Of a stretch of 64,000 nucleotides of DNA, positions 16,407 to 24,902 are shown in pieces (positions within the stretch are counted from its first letter, which is position 1; every line of letters begins with the position of its first letter). A program made the position numbers and the translations under genes. The notes beneath the pieces were generated by a model, which saw only the letters and a list, made by a program, of their open reading frames with translations, was not told the DNA's origin and did not search any database. Source of the DNA: Fermentibacter sp964564435. GTDB lineage: Bacteria; Fermentibacterota; Fermentibacteria; Fermentibacterales; Fermentibacteraceae. The stretch spans positions 62,001 through 126,000 of the forward strand of contig CAZMAT010000001.1 of NCBI GenBank assembly GCA_964564435.1, given 5' to 3'.

Positions 16407-18623
16407 CTATCTCTCCCTCCCCAGATCCTCGAAGAGGTCGGGCTGATCGACCTCCTCAGCCTGCTTCAGAGCCTTCTGCGACTTCTGCCTGAGGGCCTCG
16501 GCCCTCTCGAGCACTTCTTCGATAGAAGGCGCCGGGGCGGGCCCGGGTTCCCCGGCTTCGTCCCCACTGCCGGGATCGGAACCGGGAACAGGCTGCGGGG
16601 ACGATTCGGGCATGTCGGAGGGATCTGTCGTGCCGGCTTCCGGCTCCACCACCGGGGTTTCGGCACCCGGCTCTCCGGTCGGTGCGCCGGGAGGGACTGC
16701 CGGGGCAGCGGCTTCCGCGGCAGCCGGTATGTACTTCACGCTGGAGACAGGCCTGCCCGCGCCGATCCTGACGCCCCTCGCGGCCACGCCCTTGACCGGG
16801 ACCCCGGGGATGTCGACGACGTCCTTGTGTGTGCGCATCCTCTTCCGGCGCTCGAACCAGACCTCCACCGATCCGCCGGGATCGGTCGAGAGGAGCATGA
16901 GCTCGGCGCCCTGCGGGATGTACGGGTACTCCTTCTCGAGGATGAAGCCCTCGACCCTGAACCGCTTCACGAAGGCCGCGCCGGTCTGCCTGTCGCGGTA
17001 GACGGCGGTGAAGACCCTGTCCCTGTCCTGGATGCCGCAGAAGGACACGTCGCCGTCTATGAAGTGCTTCTCCGCCACCGGCAGCATCCGGAACGTGCCC
17101 TGGCCGTGGAAGACAGCTATCCTGTCGTACTCGGACGCCTCGAACGAGACGTCGCCCTTCACGCCCGAGCCCACGAACCCCGCCTGGGAATCGTAGAAGA
17201 CCCTGAGGTTGCGCAGGCTCACCTCCTTCACGTCGATGCCCGTGAAGGCCTCGAGCCTCGTAAGGCGGGGATACCTCGAGCCGTGCTTCTTCAGGATGCC
17301 CTGCAGCCACGAGACTGCGTACCGCTTCAGGTCGGCGAGGTTCGCCGCCGTCTGCTCGATCCTCCTGGCGATGTCGCCCATCTCGGCTCTGTGCGCCTCG
17401 ATGTCGAAGCGGGAGATCCGTCTTATCTTGATGGCGAGCAGCTTCTCGATCTCGGGGTCGGAAACGGAGCCGCCCTCGAGGAACGGCGCCATCCCCTCGC
17501 GCACCGCCTCCTGGACACGCTCGAAGGTGTCCCTCTCCTCGATCCCCTTGTAGACACGGTTCTCGATGAAGATCTGCTCGAGTGTCATCCATCTGATCCT
17601 GGCCTCGAGCTCGGCCAGGTCGAGTTCGAGCTCCCTGCGGAGTATGTCGAGGAGGAGGTCGGTGGAATAGCGCACAAGGTCGGACACGGTGGCCTCGACC
17701 GGCCTGCCGTCCCTTATCACGACGATGTTCGACGTGTAGACCATCTCGCAGTCGGTGTGCGCATATAGCTGCTGGATGGTCTCGTCGGGCTCGCCGCCCC
17801 TGGCGAGGGTGAGCTCGATCTCGACCCTGTCCGATGTGAAGTCGTCGATCGAGGAGACCCTGACTCGCCCTTTCCTGGCGGCGGCCTCGATGGAGGCTAT
17901 CAGGCTCTCGGTGGTGCAGCCCCAGGGTATCTCGCGGATGACCAGCTTCTTCTGGCCCTTCCTCCGCTCTATCGTGGCCCTGTTCCTGATCTTGCCCGCA
18001 CCGTCGGCGTACCCCGAGGCGTCTATGCTGCCGCCCTGCGGAAAGTCGGGGAGCACCTCGAAGCTCCTGCCGCGGATGCAGGCGATCATGGCGTGGAGGA
18101 GCTCGCAGAAGTTGTGCGGGAGCACTCGGGTGGACATGCCCACGGCGATCCCCTCCGCGCCCAGTAGCAGGAGGACGGGGATCTTGGAGGGCAGGAGCAC
18201 CGGCTCCCTGTTACGGCCGTCGTAGCTGTCCGTGAACACGGCTATCCGGTCGTCGAACAGGGCGTCCCGGGCGAGGTCGGTAAGGCGGCACTCGATGTAG
18301 CGCGGGGCGGAGGCCTCGTCGCCCGTGATGGCGTTTCCGAAGTTGCCCTGCGTGTCGATGAAGTACCCTCTGTTGGCCAGCGCGACCAGGGCGTCACCGA
18401 TCGACTGGTCGCCGTGGGGGTGGTAGCGCATGCAGTGGCCTATCACGTTGGCCACCTTGTTGTAGCGGCCGTCGTCCAGCTCGTGCATGCTCCAAAGGAT
18501 CCTGCGCTGTACCGGCTTCAGGCCGTCGGCGGCGTCGGGGATGGCCCTGTCCTTTATCACGTACGAGGCGTACTCGAGGAAGTTGTCGTTGAAGAGGCCC
18601 CTGAGCCCGGCTTCTGCGCTCAT
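16407..18623 (-). CDS. parC: DNA topoisomerase IV subunit A (type IIA topoisomerase, ParC-like)
   Basis: Breakage-reunion subunit. The N-terminus reads FLEYASYVIKDRAIPDAADGLKPVQRRILWSM, then YHPHGDQSIGDALV and the catalytic Arg108-Tyr109 in SAPRYIECRL. 738 aa. The C-terminal beta-propeller part is shorter than in GyrA and lacks an obvious GyrA box (QRRGGKG), which argues for topo IV. After about residue 630 the protein has a low-complexity Pro/Ala/Gly/Glu segment and ends in a helical acidic tail (SIEEVLERAEALRQKSQKALK). The ATG overlaps the parE stop (ATGA). Confidence 0.9.
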   Translation of the reverse strand: MSAEAGLRGLFNDNFLEYASYVIKDRAIPDAADGLKPVQRRILWSMHELDDGRYNKVANVIGHCMRYHPHGDQSIGDALVALANRGYFIDTQGNFGNAITGDEASAPRYIECRLTDLARDALFDDRIAVFTDSYDGRNREPVLLPSKIPVLLLLGAEGIAVGMSTRVLPHNFCELLHAMIACIRGRSFEVLPDFPQGGSIDASGYADGAGKIRNRATIERRKGQKKLVIREIPWGCTTESLIASIEAAARKGRVRVSSIDDFTSDRVEIELTLARGGEPDETIQQLYAHTDCEMVYTSNIVVIRDGRPVEATVSDLVRYSTDLLLDILRRELELDLAELEARIRWMTLEQIFIENRVYKGIEERDTFERVQEAVREGMAPFLEGGSVSDPEIEKLLAIKIRRISRFDIEAHRAEMGDIARRIEQTAANLADLKRYAVSWLQGILKKHGSRYPRLTRLEAFTGIDVKEVSLRNLRVFYDSQAGFVGSGVKGDVSFEASEYDRIAVFHGQGTFRMLPVAEKHFIDGDVSFCGIQDRDRVFTAVYRDRQTGAAFVKRFRVEGFILEKEYPYIPQGAELMLLSTDPGGSVEVWFERRKRMRTHKDVVDIPGVPVKGVAARGVRIGAGRPVSSVKYIPAAAEAAAPAVPPGAPTGEPGAETPVVEPEAGTTDPSDMPESSPQPVPGSDPGSGDEAGEPGPAPAPSIEEVLERAEALRQKSQKALKQAEEVDQPDLFEDLGRER

Positions 18624-20434
18624 CTCAGGTTCTCCACGATGAAGTCCCTCCGGGCCGGGGTGTTCCTGCCCATGAAGAACTCGAGCATCTCGGGGACTTC
18701 CTTCATCCTCGATATGGTGACGGGGAGGAGCCTGATGTCGGGCCCGATGAACCGGCCGAACTCAGAAGGGGAAATCTCGCCGAGGCCCTTGAACCTGGTG
18801 ATCTCGCAGCCCCTGCCGAGCTTCGCGACCGCTTCGTCCTTCTCGCGCACCGAGTAGCAGTAGGCCGTCTCGCGCCTGTTCCGCACCCTGAAGAGCGGCG
18901 TCTCGAGGATGAAGAGATGGTTGTCCAGGACCAGGCCCTCGAAGAAATGCAGGAAGAGCGTGAGCAGGAGGTTCCGGATGTGCATCCCGTCGACGTCGGC
19001 GTCGGTCGCCAGCACGATCCGGTTGTACCGGAGCGTCTCGACCCCGCCCTCTATGTTCAGGGCCTGCATGAGGTTGTACATCTCCTCGTTGCCGTAGAGC
19101 GTGTCGCGCCTGAGGCCGAAGCAGTTGAGCGGCTTGCCCCTCAGGGAGAAGACCGCCTGGGTGTTGACGTCCCTGCAGGCCACGATGCTGCCCGAGGCGC
19201 TCTGCCCCTCTGTGAGGAAGATGGTGCTGCGTTCCGCATCGGCCCCGCCGTCGCCCAGGTGCACCCGGCAGTCGCGGAGGCTGGGGATCCTTATCGCGAC
19301 CTTCCTGGCTCTCTCCCTGGCCTTCTTCCTCACGCTCTGCAGCTCCGTGCGGATGCTCATGTTGATCTGCACCTTGGCCAGAAGCGCCTCGGCCGCTGCC
19401 GGGTTTCGGTGCATGAGCTGCTCGACCTCGAGCTTCACCCTGTTGACCAGCGGCCCCCTGATTTCGGTGTTGCCGAGCCGTGTCTTGGTCTGCGACTCGA
19501 AGACCGGATCGGTGAGCCGTACGGCGACGACGCCTATGATCCCCTCCCGGATGTCCTCGGGGGCGAAGCTCTTCCCGGCGAATGAATTGATCCCCTTGAG
19601 CACCCCCTCCTTGAAGGCCGAGAGGTGGGTGCCGCCGGCGCTCGTGTACTGGCCGTTCGCGAAGGACATGTACTTCTCGCCGAAGTCGTTGGTATGCGTC
19701 AGGGCGAACTCGAGAGTCGGGTCCCTGAAGTACAGCGGCTGGTAGAGGATGGAGTCGCCGGCCTCGTCGGCCAGAAGGTCCTTCAGCCCCTCGTCCGAGG
19801 AGAACGAGGTCCCGTTGAGCACCAGCTTCAGTCCGGTGTTCAGGTAGGCGTAGTGCCTGGCCCTGTTGGTGAGGTACTCCTCGCGCATCGCATAGCCGGG
19901 GAAGACCTGCGGGTCGGGCGTGAACTCCACCAGGGTGCCGTTCTTCTCGGTGGTCTCGCCCGAACCGCCGCCCTCGGGCACTCCCCTGCTGAAGCGGACC
20001 TCCTGGTACGCCCCGTCCCTGTAGCTCACTACGCGGAAGCTCTCCGAAAGGGCGTTGACCGCCTTGGTCCCCACGCCGTTCAGGCCCACGCTGAACTGGA
20101 AGACCTCGGTGTTGTACTTGGCTCCGGTGTTGATGACCGAGACGCATTCTGCGAGCTTGCCGAAGGGTATGCCGCGCCCCCAGTCGCGCACCGAGCAGCT
20201 CCGCCCGTCGCACCTGACCTGGATGCGCTTCCCGTGGCCCATGATGAACTCGTCGACGGCGTTGTCGACTATTTCCTTGAAGAGGATGTAGACGCCGTCG
20301 TCGGGGTGGCTGCCGTCGCCCAGCCTGCCGATGTACATGCCGGTGCGCAGGCGGATGTGCTCCACCGACGAGAGCGTCCGCACCTTGCTCTCGTCGTAGA
20401 CCGCGGCTCCCGTGAAGTTGGTCGGTTCTTCCAT
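18620..20434 (-). CDS. parE: DNA topoisomerase IV subunit B (ParE-like ATPase)
   Basis: A 604-aa GHKL ATPase/TOPRIM subunit. ATPase motifs: KEIVDNAVDEF, RDWGRGIPFG, GLNGVGTKAVNAL. TOPRIM motifs: TEGQSASGS (E) and DADVDGMHIRNLLL (D-x-D). No long insertion in TOPRIM as in proteobacterial GyrB. Drives decatenation with ParC, its downstream neighbour. Start set at ATG 20434, although the RBS is weak there (no AG-rich site within 10 bases). A TATACT box on the minus strand (plus-strand 20478-20483) could be its -10. Confidence 0.9.
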   Translation of the reverse strand: MEEPTNFTGAAVYDESKVRTLSSVEHIRLRTGMYIGRLGDGSHPDDGVYILFKEIVDNAVDEFIMGHGKRIQVRCDGRSCSVRDWGRGIPFGKLAECVSVINTGAKYNTEVFQFSVGLNGVGTKAVNALSESFRVVSYRDGAYQEVRFSRGVPEGGGSGETTEKNGTLVEFTPDPQVFPGYAMREEYLTNRARHYAYLNTGLKLVLNGTSFSSDEGLKDLLADEAGDSILYQPLYFRDPTLEFALTHTNDFGEKYMSFANGQYTSAGGTHLSAFKEGVLKGINSFAGKSFAPEDIREGIIGVVAVRLTDPVFESQTKTRLGNTEIRGPLVNRVKLEVEQLMHRNPAAAEALLAKVQINMSIRTELQSVRKKARERARKVAIRIPSLRDCRVHLGDGGADAERSTIFLTEGQSASGSIVACRDVNTQAVFSLRGKPLNCFGLRRDTLYGNEEMYNLMQALNIEGGVETLRYNRIVLATDADVDGMHIRNLLLTLFLHFFEGLVLDNHLFILETPLFRVRNRRETAYCYSVREKDEAVAKLGRGCEITRFKGLGEISPSEFGRFIGPDIRLLPVTISRMKEVPEMLEFFMGRNTPARRDFIVENLR

Positions 20435-20710
20435 GTCGCTATATGTCGATTCCCTCTGGGATGGGAGTGCTACCGGTAGTATAAGGCCTCCGCCGCGGCG
20501 CGACACGCCACAAGATGAAGTGGCTCGCTGCCCGGAGATGCACAAGATCTGCCCATGCGCATGGATCGCCTCGAAGGTGTTCCGCCCTGTGATGCGGAGC
20601 CGGAAGAACCATCGACCTCGCCGGACTGAAGGAGAAGAGGCGTTCCGTTGCGCCGGGGCTGTCGGGGCGGTTAGAATCGCACGTCGTCACACTCGTGCAA
20701 GGTTGGAGCG
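20435..20710. other. Divergent intergenic region between parE and the methyltransferase gene
   Basis: 276 bases without a convincing gene on either strand. It holds a possible -10 (TATACT, minus strand) 44 bases before parE and a promoter-like pair on the plus strand described separately. No RNA gene is recognised. Confidence 0.45.
20648..20677 (+). promoter_or_regulatory. Weak sigma-70-like promoter candidate for the methyltransferase gene
   Basis: TTGCGC (20648-20653) and TAGAAT (20672-20677) are separated by 18 bases, and the ATG follows 33 bases later. The -10 is good (5 of 6) and the -35 poor (3 of 6). Confidence 0.3.
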
Positions 20711-21847
20711 ATGGAATCCACTCTGGCGGAACTCGCAGGGTTCCTGAAGGGAACCGGTTTCACGGCGCTGGCCCGGGTGCCGACCCTCAGGCGCAGCCCT
20801 CTCGCGCTGCCTCTCGAACCGCTCGTTGCCCTGGGCTTTCTGCGCGGGCGCACGAACCTGTTCACGCCGTCGTCGGTTCCGCCGCTCTACCTCGCGCTGG
20901 CGACCAGGGGGGGCGGAGAGCTCCGGAACCTCTTCAGGTTCTTCCATCTCAACGCGACGATCCTCGGGGCCGACTACGAGAGGATGCTCCCGGCCGCCCT
21001 CGGCGCTGCGCTCTTGGAATCCGGGATCGTCCGGGAGAGCGGGAACGGCCTCGATTCCACGGTACGCCTCCTGCCATTCAGAGACCTGGTCATCGTATGC
21101 GATCCCGACGAGGGGGCCGACAGGAGGACCGTCAGATACGTCTATGCGGGCGGCGATTCGGTGGTCCTCGCCGACTTCGTCGAGAGGAGGCTGGGCCGGG
21201 CGGTGTTCCGAAGGGGCCTCGACCTCTGCGCCGGAACCGCATTCCAGGCTCTCTCCTGCGCCTCGAGGTGCGACAAGCTGCTCGCAGCCGAGTTCAACCC
21301 CAGGGCGGTCGACTTCGCACGGCTCAACGTCTCGCTGAATGGCCGCAAAGACCGGATAACCGTCGTGCAGAGCGACCTGTGGGAGAATGTCAACGGCACA
21401 TTCGACCTGATCGTCTCCAACCCTCCCTACAACCCGATGCCCCCCGAGAAGAGGAACGAGATGGTGCTGGACGCCTTCGGCGGCGACCTGTACGGCATGG
21501 AGAAGCCTCTGGACATAGTCAGGGGGTTCGGCGAGCACCTGGCCGAGGGCGGGTATGCGGCCGTGCTGGCGGCTTCACCGGTTATACACGGCAGGAGCCT
21601 GCTGGAGGAGCATCTCCTGCCGATCGCCGTCGAGGCCGGGTTGGAGATAACCCTTCACGCCTGGGAGTACGCGAGCATCAGGATGGACCTGGATTACCAG
21701 CGGCACGAGGGGATCGACCATCTGATCAGGCTCGTGATCGAGGCCCGGAGGAACGGCAGGCCGGCGGTCAGGACTGTGCCGCTGCCCCTTCCGGTGCGGT
21801 CATTCCAGATCCTCAGGGCAAGGATGGATCTCGCCCTGATGCGATGA
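20711..21847 (+). CDS. SAM-dependent methyltransferase with SNPPY motif (HemK/RsmC-like fold)
   Basis: A 378-aa class I methyltransferase: N-terminal helical domain (about 1-165), then the SAM motif RGLDLCAGTAFQAL, the acidic end LLAAEFNPRAVDF, and the catalytic loop LIVSNPPYNPM. The (N/D/S)PPY tetrad is used by enzymes that methylate nitrogen: rRNA guanines (RsmC/RlmG), release-factor glutamine (PrmC) or adenines. With its long N-terminal domain it resembles MTS-type rRNA enzymes more than PrmC, but the target is uncertain. The 3' end overlaps the convergent flippase gene by 48 bases. Confidence 0.8.
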   Translation: MESTLAELAGFLKGTGFTALARVPTLRRSPLALPLEPLVALGFLRGRTNLFTPSSVPPLYLALATRGGGELRNLFRFFHLNATILGADYERMLPAALGAALLESGIVRESGNGLDSTVRLLPFRDLVIVCDPDEGADRRTVRYVYAGGDSVVLADFVERRLGRAVFRRGLDLCAGTAFQALSCASRCDKLLAAEFNPRAVDFARLNVSLNGRKDRITVVQSDLWENVNGTFDLIVSNPPYNPMPPEKRNEMVLDAFGGDLYGMEKPLDIVRGFGEHLAEGGYAAVLAASPVIHGRSLLEEHLLPIAVEAGLEITLHAWEYASIRMDLDYQRHEGIDHLIRLVIEARRNGRPAVRTVPLPLPVRSFQILRARMDLALMR

Positions 21848-23308
21848 CCCGAACAGCCTCCTGACGGAACCCAGGCCCCCGAGCGACAGCCACAGAAAAA
21901 CGAACACCCCCGCCCCTGCAGGGATCCTCGTGACATCCGGCAGCGGGAGCAGGACTGCGGCGGCTCCCGCCGCCACCACGGAGGCCAGCAGGCGGGCGAT
22001 CTCTAAAGATCCCAGGAAGCTCCCCGTGACGCCGCGCACCTTCAGCCACATCACGGCCGTACAGAAGAAGACCGTCAGGAGCTGCATCGAAGCGGCGGCG
22101 ACCAGCCCAAGGCGCGGGATGAGGAGCAGGTTGCCAGCGAACTGGATCAGGACGGCGGCTCCGAACAGCGGGAGGACGATCGACTGCTTCTCCTGTGCGA
22201 GCACTGTCGCCAGGCAGACATGGAACAGGTAGGTCACGGGCACTGCCAGGACGAAGATCCGGTACGTCAGGAGCACCTGTGCCGGATCCAGCCCGCCGAG
22301 GAATCCGGGGCCCCATACCAGCCTGGGCAGATCGAGCCCGGCCGCGAGGAGGACGATGCACGCCGCGGCCGCCACCGCGAGGAATGCTTCGGTCATGTTC
22401 CGGATGAAACCCCGCGCCCGGGCCCGCGAACCCCTCACGGCGCGGCAGAGCTCGGGGAACAGCGCCCCGGGCAGCAGGGTGGGGGCCACCACGAGTATCA
22501 GCGCCTCATAGATCCTGTAGCACCTCTGGTACGCGCCCACCGCGGCCTCTCCGGAGTAGTTCATCACCAGCAGGTTGTCGAGCCTCTGTGTGGAGACCAG
22601 GAGCAGCCCCATCACTCCTAGGGGGAGGCTTTCCCTGAACAGCAGCGCGAGCCTTCCGCGGTCGGAGCCCATGCCGGGCCGGATGCCAAGCGAGCGGGCG
22701 GCCTGGATGCAGATGGCAAGCGAAACCGCCGATCTGAGCAGGTAGGCCAGGCCTGCCCATCCGACCCCCATGCCGGATCGGGAGATGACCGCCGCCAGTC
22801 CCAGGCAGACAGCTCCCTCTGCCAGCCTGGCGATGCCCTCGGGGTGCATCCTCTCGGAGGCCCGGAAGATCGCGAAATACGTCTCGCAGAATCCTTCGAG
22901 GATCACTCCAGCGCCGACTAGCGCCAGAAGCGCGAGCTGGTGCTGCGAGTATCCCGAGGCGGCCCCGAATGCAAGGAGGAGCAGGTAGGCGGAAACGCCC
23001 AGGACGGCCCGGAGCTGCAATGCCTCTCCGAGCGCAGTTGCGGCCGCGGCCTGGGCTGCCGCCACCCGCCTCGTCGTTATGAGGGTCGCTCCCATGTCGC
23101 TCAGGAAGAGCACGAACACCCCGAGGGCGACCGAGAACACGAGCCTCCCGAACTCCGCGTCGCCGAGAGATCTGGAATACAGCATCAGAGAGGCAAAGAA
23201 TGCACCCTTCCCGGCCAGCTGCCCGCCGAGCATCCAGGCGCTGTTGTGAGCCCTGTTCCTGCCCGGCGGGGCTGTGTCGCAGCCTGCTGGATCAGGGGAC
23301 GGCGGCAT
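21800..23308 (-). CDS. Polysaccharide flippase/O-antigen transporter-like (MOP superfamily)
   Basis: A 502-aa polytopic protein with about 12-14 membrane helices and the MATE/Wzx-type pattern near the start (NSAWMLGGQLAGKGAFFASLMLYSRSLG, then FGRLVFSVALGVFVLFLSDMG). Members flip lipid-linked glycans or lipids across the inner membrane. The ATG at 23308 overlaps the upstream GT39-like gene by 17 bases and has CAGGG upstream. Last gene of the long minus-strand chain, next to a glycosyltransferase and acyl-CoA ligase, so the substrate may be a lipid-linked sugar made by them (inference). Confidence 0.82.
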   Translation of the reverse strand: MPPSPDPAGCDTAPPGRNRAHNSAWMLGGQLAGKGAFFASLMLYSRSLGDAEFGRLVFSVALGVFVLFLSDMGATLITTRRVAAAQAAAATALGEALQLRAVLGVSAYLLLLAFGAASGYSQHQLALLALVGAGVILEGFCETYFAIFRASERMHPEGIARLAEGAVCLGLAAVISRSGMGVGWAGLAYLLRSAVSLAICIQAARSLGIRPGMGSDRGRLALLFRESLPLGVMGLLLVSTQRLDNLLVMNYSGEAAVGAYQRCYRIYEALILVVAPTLLPGALFPELCRAVRGSRARARGFIRNMTEAFLAVAAAACIVLLAAGLDLPRLVWGPGFLGGLDPAQVLLTYRIFVLAVPVTYLFHVCLATVLAQEKQSIVLPLFGAAVLIQFAGNLLLIPRLGLVAAASMQLLTVFFCTAVMWLKVRGVTGSFLGSLEIARLLASVVAAGAAAVLLPLPDVTRIPAGAGVFVFLWLSLGGLGSVRRLFGSSHQGEIHPCPEDLE

Positions 23309-24902
23309 CCGGAGCCCTGGATGTCTCGAACACGAAGGCCGAGAACGGACCTTCGCTGCCGGGGAGGTCGAGCCCGGAGTACGTGCCGTGCGACTGCAGG
23401 ACATCCATGAGGTCCTCGTCGGACATCGTGTCGCTGCCCCTGCCCAGCAGCCTGTTCAGTTCGCCGTAGGGTCTCCCTCCGAGGACCCGGGGATCGTTGG
23501 CGAGGAGTACGAAGGTGCCTCCGAGCCTCTCCTCGAGGGCGGACACGAGCGAATCGGAGTCGTGCAGGAGGTAGGCCATCCCGCAGGCGGGATCCCGATA
23601 GATGAACCAGCCTTCGGCGAACATCTCCTCATGAGGGTTCCATGTCTCCACCGACCCGTATCCCTCGTCGCGCAGATGGAGGAGGAAGGCGAGCGACGTG
23701 TAGCTGTCGAGATAGACTGCGATCGGGATGTCCCGGGCTTCGGCTGCCGCACCGGCGACCAGGGCGGCCTCGCGCAGATCCCTGTCGTATGTGCAGCGCT
23801 GCGGCAGGGTCGTGCGCGTCAGGAACGGTATGCAGAGAACGAGCGCGAGCGAGGCGGAGGCCGCCGTGGCGATCCTCCTCCACTTCTCCCGGCCTTCGAG
23901 CCCGTTCGAGACGAGGAGGAGGAATGCGGGGAAGAACAGTGCGAAGTGCCTCGCGGAAGGCCTCAGGAGGCAGACGGGGATCATGAGCAGCAGGATGACG
24001 GCCGGGACGGCCTCCACCCTGCGCAGCCGCGAGGCGATGGAAGCGAGGAACAGCATGAACAGCGCGGCACCGGGCAGGACCCACGCATCCAGGGCCCGGA
24101 GCGAGAACTGTTCGAAACTGAAGGGGGACGTGCCCGCGGAGAACCTGAGCAGAGTGCCGGCCGCCGAGAAAGGCACCCCGGCGAGCATCTGCAGCGGCCC
24201 CGACCGGCCTATCAGGTCGGATGCCGCCACATCCGATCCCGGAGCGAACCTGCCGATCTGGCCTGCCATCATCGGCAGCCAGGGCGTGTAGAGGACGGCG
24301 GTGACTGCGAGGAGGACGGCGCAGTCGGCATACCTCCTCTTCCGGAGGAGCAGGATGACAGACACGGCCACTCCGGGCCAGGCGAAATGGTGTATCCAGA
24401 CGGAAACCGCGCACAGGGCGGTCAGGAGGATGAACGGTGTCCTGGAGCGGGACGACTCCACATCCCTCAGGACCACCAGGAATGCCGTTCCGCAGAGCGC
24501 GAGCAGACCGTACATCCGCAGCTCGATCGAGAGATGGAGCAGGAACGGGCTTGTACACAGGAGCAGCATCATGCGGGCAGACAGCCTGCGCCCGGCGAGG
24601 ACGACCGCCGCAAGGACCGTGAGCAGCGGAAGCACACGCAGCATCGACAGGTCGTTCCCAAAGACCCTCAGCCATGCCCACATCAGCGTGTAGTACCCCG
24701 GGACATGGCAGTCCAGACCGACCTGGTCGATCATGGCGCGGAACGGGGCACCGGCCAGCGACACCGTCAGGGACTCGTCGCCCGTGAGGCTCTTGCCCAG
24801 GGATAGGAACCATAGAAGGGAGAAGAGGGAGACGGCGGCCAGGATGCCCGGCCATCCCGCAGGGCGGGCGCGCTCCGGAGTCTCCGGGATGGGCTCTTTC
24901 AA
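23292..24902 (-). CDS. Polytopic GT-C glycosyltransferase (GT39/GT83 ArnT-like)
   Basis: A 536-aa protein with about 10-11 membrane helices followed by a soluble C-terminal domain of about 160 aa. The first periplasmic loop reads KSLTGDESLTVSLAGAPFRAM then VPGYYTLMWAWLR: the acidic residues (D-E) after TM1 and the H/P-Y-Y segment match the GT-C dolichyl/undecaprenyl-phosphate sugar transferases. It transfers a sugar from a polyprenyl-phosphate donor to a protein or lipid in the periplasm (family knowledge). The TTG start overlaps the acyl-CoA ligase stop (TTGA). The RBS is weak, so the start is uncertain. Confidence 0.75.
   Translation of the reverse strand: MKEPIPETPERARPAGWPGILAAVSLFSLLWFLSLGKSLTGDESLTVSLAGAPFRAMIDQVGLDCHVPGYYTLMWAWLRVFGNDLSMLRVLPLLTVLAAVVLAGRRLSARMMLLLCTSPFLLHLSIELRMYGLLALCGTAFLVVLRDVESSRSRTPFILLTALCAVSVWIHHFAWPGVAVSVILLLRKRRYADCAVLLAVTAVLYTPWLPMMAGQIGRFAPGSDVAASDLIGRSGPLQMLAGVPFSAAGTLLRFSAGTSPFSFEQFSLRALDAWVLPGAALFMLFLASIASRLRRVEAVPAVILLLMIPVCLLRPSARHFALFFPAFLLLVSNGLEGREKWRRIATAASASLALVLCIPFLTRTTLPQRCTYDRDLREAALVAGAAAEARDIPIAVYLDSYTSLAFLLHLRDEGYGSVETWNPHEEMFAEGWFIYRDPACGMAYLLHDSDSLVSALEERLGGTFVLLANDPRVLGGRPYGELNRLLGRGSDTMSDEDLMDVLQSHGTYSGLDLPGSEGPFSAFVFETSRAPDAAVP

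Noticed and set aside
20478..20483. TATACT as a real parE promoter -10
   Set aside because: The matching -35 position has no TTG-like hexamer, so it is mentioned only as a possibility under parE.
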